From CALAZP01 sp964410725 (GTDB lineage: Bacteria; Bacteroidota; Bacteroidia; Chitinophagales; Saprospiraceae), in NCBI GenBank assembly GCA_964410725.1, contig CAYPID010000016.1, forward strand, positions 1 through 46,780: a stretch of DNA of 46,780 bases, given 5' to 3'. Below the pieces are notes generated by a model. That model saw only the letters and a list, made by a program, of their open reading frames with translations, ran no database searches and was not told the origin of the DNA. The position numbers and the translations under genes are program-made. This document shows, in pieces, positions 36,727 to 43,916 of this stretch (position 1 is its first letter; each line of letters starts with the position of its first letter).

Positions 36727-39151
36727 AAATTTGGCAAATTGAAAATATCCAATAAGAAAGCAGTGGAATAAATGGAATAGTGGAAAAGGTCGAGGGGATA
36801 GCGACAAATAGCCAATGCCCAATAAAAAAAGTCAGTAAAAAAATTATAAAAATTCCAGCTCCAATCAATAAGTGATTTTGCTCTATGATATAAATAAACC
36901 CGGCAAGAATTAAAATTGCCCCTACTAGTTTGCTACAACTGGTTTCTTTTTTTGAATTTGAAAGATGTAGAGTTAAACCAAAGGGTAGGTTCCGGTTGAT
37001 TTCTTTTTGTTTTTGTCTAAGAAACGAATCTGCTTGTTTTTTACTCCCCAAAAAATTAAATCCAATTAACAATTCAAAAATTCCATTTCTTTTAAAAACT
37101 AAAGGCTGCTGTTTGAAACTTTCAATGGTGGATTCCTCCAAAGGATTTTTGAGTAGTTTTTCATCCATGTAAAAAGAGGTCTGAAGTAGGTTGGTCCATT
37201 GGTGGTTAGAATGAGCAGATACAGAGCAGTTAATTTGGTAATCTTCAAATTCCAGAAGGGTTTTTTGTGGCATTTGTTGATCTAAAAGCCATCCAATCAT
37301 AGCTTTATTGGTCGCGGAGGTTTTTATTAAAATATTCCTGTGAGAGGTCTCGATGGTGGGACCAGGTATAAGTCCTAAATAAGTGCCGGTTACTCTTCGA
37401 TTTTTTTTAAGATTATTCTGGATAGTTAATGCTTGTTTTATTAATTCTGGATAATGAATTCCTTTTAAAGTCAAATGAACTCCTCTGTTGATGATAGAAC
37501 TGGATTGTGCCAATTCTTTTCCCAATCCTTCTAGTACAAATGTTTGATTAGGGTGGCTTAGCATGAATTTTTCCAATTCATTTCTAATCAGGGCATTACT
37601 CGAGTTTAGGGCTTTGTCATTCAATTCTATGGATACAGTCAGGCCATCAGGCATTCCATTGTCAAGCCTAATACTTCTTATTTCTGATAATCGCTGTAAT
37701 TGCTCTAGAAGGGTAAGTAGTTTTTGAATAAAATCAAATTGGTCTTCGCCATTAATGAAGGTAACTCCCAATTGAATACCAGTGTTATGATGTTTAGTAG
37801 TGGCTACTTCAGATTGATTGAAAAAATTATTTTTATCTATGTTCCATAAAATTCCAAGAACCAATCCTAAGAATGAAAGGGTTAACCAAAAATATTTGGC
37901 CTCTTTGGAATAAGTAGATTTTAATTTTTTTTCTTTTTTAAACCACCGATCAAAAGTTCCAATCATCAAAGCCCAACTGATTAGAACTGTAGTAAACAGC
38001 GATATATTAAAGTCTGTGGCTACCCAATAATTGAATAGGATTAAACATCCCAATAAAAAAACGAACCCCCATAAAATTGATATTTTACTGTCGGTCAATC
38101 TATGGGTAAGTGACCATAACATAACAGAAAGGAATAAGCTTAACTGATAAATAGATAGGGGTTGTGAAAAATAAATTAGTGAGGCAAAAAGGGAAAACTT
38201 CATGAACAGGAGCAGCAGTAAAAATTCACTTTTACAGAAAGGAAGTAGAACGAGGGGCAAACAGAGGAGAATGAATAACCCCAATCTAAAAATTTTTATA
38301 CCGGGTTGGGGACTAGTGTCAAAAGTATAGAGTTTAATTTTTTCAAGGAGACTTAATCGGCTTAAAGTCCTATTGTGCAACAGCTGTTTTAATGTTTTTT
38401 TATGGCTAAGTTCTATACGATAAGCTGGTTGACCCTGGATCCACAAATCCGGATGATTGTAGGTGACATTTCCCTTTTTTAAATTGTACAGGGTTTCGGT
38501 TATAAAGTTAGGATTAGTAATTTTAGTTTGAAATAATTTATCAATAGGTGGAATCTTCTGAAACTCACGGGCAAGTTGATTTTTGATATCAACTAATTTC
38601 ATTTGGAGGGTAGTTAATTTGCTTTTTGATAAAAGAATATTGGCTTCTCTATGCTCGAAAGGGGTGTATTGATCAACAGATAAATAAGGAGTCACTTGGT
38701 ATAATATTTTTTGGAATTCTTCCTTTGTAATTGAATTTCCATTTAAAGGAATTCCGGCATAGGATACCTTTTGGCGGTTCGAGTTCATTTCTTTCTGCCA
38801 CGTCGGATATTTTATAGTTAACTTCCATTCAGCCCAATTTTGCCTAAATTTTTCATTGACCTGAATTTTAAATTTATCTACATCTGTTTTCGGCTTAAGC
38901 TGGATGATTATCCGAGCATATTGATCTGATATGAATGATGAAAAGTTTTTTACATTCGAAAAATCTTTAAGGATATATTCAATTGGGCTGACTATTTTTC
39001 TTTCTAATTGGAGTGGGGTAATCGCTAGTCGGGCATTTATGTTTAATTGCAACTCTTGAGATTTTAAACCCGTGGTCCAATAGATTTGATCCAATGCATT
39101 CCATAGGTAAATTCCTATGAGTAAGCTAAGTATGTAGCGTAGGATTTTCAA
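36698..39151 (-). CDS. degenerate RND-like membrane protein
   Basis: 817 residues from a TTG start that overlaps the stop of the preceding gene in a TTGA. The layout is that of a half-worn RND permease: helix 1, a first periplasmic region with LERKIVSPIEYILKDFSNVKN like the PN1 domain, a helix block (about 290-430), a second periplasmic region (about 440-690), and a C-terminal helix block. The helix-4 proton-relay Asp motif is gone (ALMIGTFDRWF stands there). I infer a structural partner of the RND permease downstream, not an active pump. It is not a pseudogene: the frame is intact over 2.4 kb. Confidence 0.7.
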   Translation of the reverse strand: MKILRYILSLLIGIYLWNALDQIYWTTGLKSQELQLNINARLAITPLQLERKIVSPIEYILKDFSNVKNFSSFISDQYARIIIQLKPKTDVDKFKIQVNEKFRQNWAEWKLTIKYPTWQKEMNSNRQKVSYAGIPLNGNSITKEEFQKILYQVTPYLSVDQYTPFEHREANILLSKSKLTTLQMKLVDIKNQLAREFQKIPPIDKLFQTKITNPNFITETLYNLKKGNVTYNHPDLWIQGQPAYRIELSHKKTLKQLLHNRTLSRLSLLEKIKLYTFDTSPQPGIKIFRLGLFILLCLPLVLLPFCKSEFLLLLLFMKFSLFASLIYFSQPLSIYQLSLFLSVMLWSLTHRLTDSKISILWGFVFLLGCLILFNYWVATDFNISLFTTVLISWALMIGTFDRWFKKEKKLKSTYSKEAKYFWLTLSFLGLVLGILWNIDKNNFFNQSEVATTKHHNTGIQLGVTFINGEDQFDFIQKLLTLLEQLQRLSEIRSIRLDNGMPDGLTVSIELNDKALNSSNALIRNELEKFMLSHPNQTFVLEGLGKELAQSSSIINRGVHLTLKGIHYPELIKQALTIQNNLKKNRRVTGTYLGLIPGPTIETSHRNILIKTSATNKAMIGWLLDQQMPQKTLLEFEDYQINCSVSAHSNHQWTNLLQTSFYMDEKLLKNPLEESTIESFKQQPLVFKRNGIFELLIGFNFLGSKKQADSFLRQKQKEINRNLPFGLTLHLSNSKKETSCSKLVGAILILAGFIYIIEQNHLLIGAGIFIIFLLTFFIGHWLFVAIPSTFSTIPFIPLLSYWIFSICQIYGAILFKSK

Positions 39152-40659
39152 AAAATGAGTTTAACGTTTTGATAATCATTCAAATAGCCTTCGGGATTTT
39201 TTATAATTGTATCTCCAAGAGAAAGCCCAGATTGAACTAATACAAAGTCGTCATTCTCCTCACTGATGAAAATTTCTTTAAGGATGGGCCTTTGGTTAAA
39301 GATGTAAACCGAGAATTGACCATTTTTTTTTAAAATGGATGCCCTTGGAATACAGATTCCTTTTCTTGGATTTGATAGAATTTTAAAATTTACTTTTTCC
39401 CCTGCTAAGAGGGAGTTGGAGGGAAGTTTTGCTTTTACCCGAATCGTACCATCTTCTTCTACTTCACTTCCAATATAGGAGACTTTTCCTATTAGTTCAG
39501 ACTGACCATCAATTTGGATAAAATCCCCAACTTTTATTTTTTCAATCTGGTATTTTAATAAATTAAACTGCAGGAATTTTTCTCGATCTAAGACAACTTC
39601 CGCAATGGGTTGTCCTACCTGAACTCTTTGTCCTGGTTCCACCAGGGTGGTTTTTAATAGACCATTTGAGGGACTCCATATATTGGTTTTGCTGATTTCT
39701 TTTTTTAACTGATTCAGCTGTTCTTTACTCTCACTATAGCCTGTATTCAATTGAGCGGATTCCCAAATATTCAAGGGTATATTGGAAGAGTCTGCTAACT
39801 GATACCCTAATTGTACCAATCTTTTTTCAAATGCTCCCCTGCTTCTTTTTAAGTTGAACTGTAATTGGAAGATTTTTGAATCCAGGGACTCTAAAAGCAT
39901 AGTTCCGAGCAGCTCACCCTTTTTTAGGGGCTGATCTTTTTCAACGTTCCAATGTTTGATATACCCAGAAACCGGAGCTGTTACGATTTGGATGTTTTTA
40001 TTCAAAATAGTACCTCGTCCATAGGTTTCTTTCCAAAATTCCGAGGTTTCTATCACCATACCTTGGAGCGTAAGATCTCCTCTTAGGGATTCTTGAAAAT
40101 TCCATGGATTATTTTGAAATCGGGTACTTACATTTTGGTAAAAAGTTTCGGATAGTTGAGGGAATTCTAATAACGGAAAGTGAACAGCTAAGATTTTTAA
40201 ATCTCTATCCAGTAAAAGTGCATAAGGTTTGCCAAATTTATCCCATTCTGAAAAAGATTCTTGGGTAGGATATTTAAAAATTGGTTGTTGGATGCGATTA
40301 ATTCTATTAAAGAGTAAAAAATCCCGGTTTCTCTCTGCAGAGATAATGAGTGCGGTTTTGTGCGTTTTGGAAGGAAATACCTGCTTCAGAAAAGTTAGTT
40401 CATTTTCTCTGCAAACTTGACAGGAAACGAAGGGAATTCTTAGGATTAGAATTTCATCCAAAATCAATTCCTTCAAGAATACTTTTTCATTTTCAAGGTT
40501 TATTAATGGGTGGTTTTCCATATGAGTAATGAGAAGGGTAGAAAGATTCCTCTGAAGCTGTTCTTCCAAAATTTGACTTGGAAAATCTGAAATGGACACT
40601 TGCCGGTTTTGAGGCTGACACCCTAGAATTAAAATACAGATCAATGGTAAAAATTTCAT
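39148..40659 (-). CDS. thioredoxin-like/membrane fusion protein hybrid, lipoprotein
   Basis: 503 residues with a lipoprotein signal (ILILGC, Cys14). Residues about 40-175 resemble a thioredoxin fold: strand EILILRIPFVSC, then C80-Q-V-C83, a helix and KPYALLLDRDLKILAV. From about 215 on it is a membrane fusion protein: TAPVSGYIKHWNVEKDQPLKKGELLG is the first lipoyl half, a coiled-coil hairpin (about 255-325) and IWSPSNGLLKTTLVEPGQRVQVGQPIAEV is the second half, then beta-barrel and membrane-proximal domains. It should bridge the RND pump and TolC. The start overlaps the propeller stop by 1 bp (TAATG). A Trx domain on a fusion protein is very unusual. Confidence 0.8.
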   Translation of the reverse strand: MKFLPLICILILGCQPQNRQVSISDFPSQILEEQLQRNLSTLLITHMENHPLINLENEKVFLKELILDEILILRIPFVSCQVCRENELTFLKQVFPSKTHKTALIISAERNRDFLLFNRINRIQQPIFKYPTQESFSEWDKFGKPYALLLDRDLKILAVHFPLLEFPQLSETFYQNVSTRFQNNPWNFQESLRGDLTLQGMVIETSEFWKETYGRGTILNKNIQIVTAPVSGYIKHWNVEKDQPLKKGELLGTMLLESLDSKIFQLQFNLKRSRGAFEKRLVQLGYQLADSSNIPLNIWESAQLNTGYSESKEQLNQLKKEISKTNIWSPSNGLLKTTLVEPGQRVQVGQPIAEVVLDREKFLQFNLLKYQIEKIKVGDFIQIDGQSELIGKVSYIGSEVEEDGTIRVKAKLPSNSLLAGEKVNFKILSNPRKGICIPRASILKKNGQFSVYIFNQRPILKEIFISEENDDFVLVQSGLSLGDTIIKNPEGYLNDYQNVKLIF

Positions 40660-41921
40660 TAGCGATCAGGTTTAAAGGAAGCAAAAACCAAGACCGGGTT
40701 GTCATCAAGAGTAGTCTTATTTCTTATTTGGTGGAAATAAGGAAATTTTTGGAACCATGTTTCAAGTTCACGAGATTGTTGGTTGTTTTGCGAAATGAAT
40801 TGATACTGGTCAGCAATGAGAAAGGGATCGACAGTAAAGATAAACTGTTGTCTTGATTCACTTAATCCCATTGGTTTGAGGTTCATCCCTCCCAGAAAAA
40901 GATTTTCTTCCAGTGCATCTGTGGCAAAGGTTTTGACGTCTTTAGTGACTTTATCATAAAAGCAATAAAAGCCATCTTGATAACAGAAGGTAAAAAATAG
41001 GGTATTATTTAGTTCAATAATATTATCAATCCTGCTTGCTTCATTTTGACAATTAATCAGTCTATTGCGGAGCTGTTCTGAAGTGTATTGAGAGGGGGCC
41101 AAAGTTAACTGACCAAAGTCTATAGCGTATTTGGGTTGTATTCCGTTGGATAATGAAATTGAAAAAATAGTATCATTTAGTAGGGGGTTAAACAGTACGT
41201 CTTCGGGATAAAAGGAATTCAGGCTTCTTACTTTCGAAAATGCCATGTCAGCACTTTTCTCTGAAATTGGAAAATCTTTGGCAATTAATTTTAAAGAACT
41301 ATCCACTAGAAGGAGGTTTCCATCGATAGAGGGATTCCAAATGGAAAAATCAGTAAAAATCAAATAGTTATTAGAATCTAAAACAGCCATCTCATGAGCG
41401 AAGAGCTCAATAGGCTTTTTTTGGAGAAAGGAACCATCCAATGCATTAATAAAAGTGATGGACATGCCTTTATGATCCAGAAGGGCCAATTCATTTTTGC
41501 CAGGTACTAGAGAAAAATCATCCAGACCTTTGATTTGCTTTTGATTATTTCCCTTTTCCCCAAAATGCCATTGGTATTGACCTTCGTCGTCAAAACAATA
41601 CAAACGATTGGCACTATTATCTAAAAGATAGATTAAGTGGTCTTTTTGAATTATTTTTTCGATGTATCCAATAGGGTATTCATTAGAAAGAAAAACCATG
41701 GTCTCTATCTGAATCAGATCGCCAAGGGCCATTCGGCTATATTCTGGTACAATTTGTAGGGTAATAGGTGCCTCATTATTGAGATTCTTTCTCAGAGATG
41801 GAATTTTCGAATGGGTTAAATCAAGGTGTTTTGAAGATGGAAACGATGACTCTTCCTGACAATTAGTTAATAAAAAAGATAAGAAACACAGGACCCATCT
41901 CACAAAACTACCTTTTAGCAT
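40659..41921 (-). CDS. 6-bladed beta-propeller lipoprotein
   Basis: I choose the ATG at 41921 (420 residues), giving a lipoprotein signal (WVLCFLSFLLTNC, Cys21); a longer frame to 41966 overlaps the small protein gene. The rest is a beta-propeller of the kind common in Bacteroidota (DUF5128-like): repeated strands such as HLIYLLDNSANRLYCFDDEGQYQWHFG (split in my reading), DFSLVPGKNELALLDHKG and NYLIFTDFSIWNPS. Binding role at the membrane surface is inferred. It lies 7 bp after the small cysteine protein and overlaps the next start by 1 bp. Confidence 0.78.
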   Translation of the reverse strand: MLKGSFVRWVLCFLSFLLTNCQEESSFPSSKHLDLTHSKIPSLRKNLNNEAPITLQIVPEYSRMALGDLIQIETMVFLSNEYPIGYIEKIIQKDHLIYLLDNSANRLYCFDDEGQYQWHFGEKGNNQKQIKGLDDFSLVPGKNELALLDHKGMSITFINALDGSFLQKKPIELFAHEMAVLDSNNYLIFTDFSIWNPSIDGNLLLVDSSLKLIAKDFPISEKSADMAFSKVRSLNSFYPEDVLFNPLLNDTIFSISLSNGIQPKYAIDFGQLTLAPSQYTSEQLRNRLINCQNEASRIDNIIELNNTLFFTFCYQDGFYCFYDKVTKDVKTFATDALEENLFLGGMNLKPMGLSESRQQFIFTVDPFLIADQYQFISQNNQQSRELETWFQKFPYFHQIRNKTTLDDNPVLVFASFKPDR

Positions 41922-41928
41922 TAACCTC

Positions 41929-42225
41929 TTAATTGGCTCCTGCCATGTAATTAACGCCTGCTGCATCTAAACTTCTGTTGGTGGTACACAAATAAAAATC
42001 ACAGGATGATTTCCAAGCTAGGGCACAAAGATTTTTGCGACCTGAACTTAACCAAATGTGTTTTTTGTAGGTAATTGCACCTCCAGTTTCACTCCCTGAA
42101 AGGGATACTTCGTCTAAAAATACGTCACAAGCTTTCCAGTTGTTTCGGAAAACTACGGCTTGGGTTTCTTGTGCAAAGAAGCCCAACCAACCGAATACCA
42201 AAATGGTGGTCCATGTTTTTTTCAT
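41929..42225 (-). CDS. small secreted four-cysteine protein
   Basis: 98 residues. Residues 1-23 look like a Sec signal peptide (MKKTWTTILVFGWLGFFAQE and on). The mature 75 residues hold four cysteines: Cys33, Cys67, Cys75 and Cys80, which fits two disulfides, plus many Trp and Gly/Ser. It matches no family I recognise, though short secreted Cys peptides next to beta-propeller lipoproteins occur in Bacteroidota (NVEALA type); no NVEALA sequence is seen here. It is first in the six-gene pump train and is the natural candidate for a cargo or sensor. Confidence 0.7.
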   Translation of the reverse strand: MKKTWTTILVFGWLGFFAQETQAVVFRNNWKACDVFLDEVSLSGSETGGAITYKKHIWLSSGRKNLCALAWKSSCDFYLCTTNRSLDAAGVNYMAGAN

Positions 42226-42258
42226 GATAGTTGTTTTAATTAATAATTATTACCACTA

Positions 42259-42266
42259 CAAGATTA
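42259..42266 (-). promoter_or_regulatory. candidate -7 box for the pump train
   Basis: On the minus strand TAATCTTG is one base away from TAnnTTTG, 34 bp before the small-protein start. No clear -33 box. Confidence 0.3.
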
Positions 42267-42355
42267 AACCTAAAAACGAGGTATTACCGAGTCATTTGGC
42301 GTCATTTGGAAGCATTTTGCTTCATTACTCAGAAGTCAACTTTATCAAAAAAATG

Positions 42356-42363
42356 TACCTTTG
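42356..42363 (+). promoter_or_regulatory. candidate -7 box for glyA
   Basis: TACCTTTG is a full match to TAnnTTTG, 24 bp before the ATG at 42388. No -33 TTTG lies at the usual distance. Together with the box at 42259 it makes this 162-bp spacer a divergent promoter region. Confidence 0.4.
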
Positions 42364-42387
42364 ATTTTTTATCTGAAAAACCTTGAA

Positions 42388-43659
42388 ATGTCTAAAGATC
42401 CTATTGTTTTTAACTTGATTAGTGAAGAATTAAATCGGCAACTAAAGGGCGTAGAGTTGATTGCATCAGAGAATTTTACCAGCCCGGCTGTCATGGAAGC
42501 AGCTGGAAGCTGTCTGACCAATAAATATGCGGAAGGATATCCATCTAAACGGTATTATGGGGGATGTGAAGTTGTAGATCAGGTAGAACTTTTAGCTATA
42601 AGTAGATTAAAGGAATTATTTGGCGCAGCCTATGCCAATGTTCAGCCTCATTCTGGCTCTCAGGCTAATGCAGCTGTATTTTTAGCTTTGCTGCAGCCGG
42701 GAGATTCCATTTTAGGATTTGACCTTTCGCACGGAGGGCACTTAACGCACGGAGCTCCGGTAAATTTTAGTGGCAAACTCTATCAGCCACATTTTTACGG
42801 AGTGGAGAAGGATTCTGGTTTAATTGACATGGACAAAGTCCGATCCAAGGCATTAGAGGTTCGACCTAAACTAATCATTTGTGGAGCGTCTGCTTATGCT
42901 AAGGATTGGAATTATGCCGAATTTAGATCGATAGCGGATGAGGTAGGAGCACTTTTAATGGCAGATATTGCCCACCCTGCTGGGTTAATCGCAACAGGTT
43001 TGCTTAATAATCCACTCCCACATTGCCATGTTGTTACCTCAACCACTCATAAGACACTTAGAGGTCCCAGAGGAGGTATTATAATGATGGGCGAAGATTT
43101 TGAAAATCCATGGGGACGGAAGACTAAAAAGGGGGAGCTTATAAAAATGTCATCTTTATTAGATAGTGCCGTTTTCCCGGGGACTCAAGGAGGACCTTTG
43201 GAGCATATAATTGCCGCTAAAGCTCAAGCTTTTTACGAATGCCTGCAACCCGGTTTTAAGACCTACGGTCAGCAAGTCATCAAAAATGCCCAGGCCATGG
43301 CGGAGGCATTTATTGCCAAGGGCTATCATATTATAAGTGGGGGCACTGTTAACCATTTGATGTTAATTGACCTGAGGAATAAAAATGTAACGGGTAAAGT
43401 AGCTGAGAAGGCCTTGGTCATGGCTGATATCACTGCCAATAAAAATATGGTTCCATTTGATACGGAATCACCATTCGTGACCAGTGGAATCAGAATAGGC
43501 GCAGCTGCCATTACCACCAGAGGTTTAAAAGAGGAGGCAGCTGTTCAAGTGGTAGAATGGATTGATCAGGTGATTCAAGCACCAACTAATGAAGATAAGA
43601 TTAAAGCGATACGAAAGGAAATCAATGCTTATATGGAACCCTTTCCTTTGTTTGCCTAA
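42388..43659 (+). CDS. glyA: serine hydroxymethyltransferase
   Basis: 423 residues from the ATG at 42388 (a TTG at 42361 in frame is less likely, as it overlaps the -7 box). Family motifs: ELIASENFTSPAV near the front, NKYAEGYPSKRYYGGCE, ADIAHPAGLIA and the PLP-lysine site STTHKTLRGPRGG with Lys222. It interconverts serine and glycine with tetrahydrofolate and supplies one-carbon units. Monocistronic by layout; its end overlaps the metal-binding gene convergently by 4 bp. Confidence 0.97.
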   Translation: MSKDPIVFNLISEELNRQLKGVELIASENFTSPAVMEAAGSCLTNKYAEGYPSKRYYGGCEVVDQVELLAISRLKELFGAAYANVQPHSGSQANAAVFLALLQPGDSILGFDLSHGGHLTHGAPVNFSGKLYQPHFYGVEKDSGLIDMDKVRSKALEVRPKLIICGASAYAKDWNYAEFRSIADEVGALLMADIAHPAGLIATGLLNNPLPHCHVVTSTTHKTLRGPRGGIIMMGEDFENPWGRKTKKGELIKMSSLLDSAVFPGTQGGPLEHIIAAKAQAFYECLQPGFKTYGQQVIKNAQAMAEAFIAKGYHIISGGTVNHLMLIDLRNKNVTGKVAEKALVMADITANKNMVPFDTESPFVTSGIRIGAAAITTRGLKEEAAVQVVEWIDQVIQAPTNEDKIKAIRKEINAYMEPFPLFA

Positions 43660-43874
43660 TCCGAATCCCTAGCGTTGATGTCGAATCCAGCCTCTTCCAC
43701 CGCTTCAACAATAGAGTCGGGAGAGTCGAAATCAGCCATAACGGTCAGTACCTTATCGGGGTTGTCCGTATCCACTTTCCATTCTTTGATACCTGTTACA
43801 TCGTCTAAAAAAACGGAAACCGTCTTTACACATTTTCCACAATTGATGCTGGTATTAAATGTAAATTTTTTCAT
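43656..43874 (-). CDS. heavy-metal-associated (HMA) domain protein, copper-chaperone-like
   Basis: 72 residues, one ferredoxin-like HMA domain. The metal loop is INCGKCVKTV with Cys12 and Cys15, followed by GIKEWKVDTDNPDKVLTV and IVEAVEEAGF. It probably binds Cu(I) in the cytosol. It is divergent from the TonB-dependent receptor gene: about 40 bp separate the two starts, so the pair may share control. Confidence 0.88.
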   Translation of the reverse strand: MKKFTFNTSINCGKCVKTVSVFLDDVTGIKEWKVDTDNPDKVLTVMADFDSPDSIVEAVEEAGFDINARDSD

Positions 43875-43916
43875 TTTTTATCTTGGTAAACAAACTTTGG
43901 TGACTTCGAGTTGAGT

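Noticed and set aside
36727..36822. N-terminal extension of the RND permease up to 36822
   Set aside because: The extra 32 residues do not look like an RND N-terminus and lie within the preceding gene; the ATG at 36726 starts directly before the first helix.
36698..39151. RND-like gene as a pseudogene
   Set aside because: The frame is intact for 817 residues and is overlapped at both ends by neighbours in a tight operon, so it is more likely a specialised subunit.
41922..41966. Longer start for the beta-propeller gene
   Set aside because: It would overlap the small-protein gene and bury the lipoprotein signal; the ATG at 41921 gives a proper lipobox.
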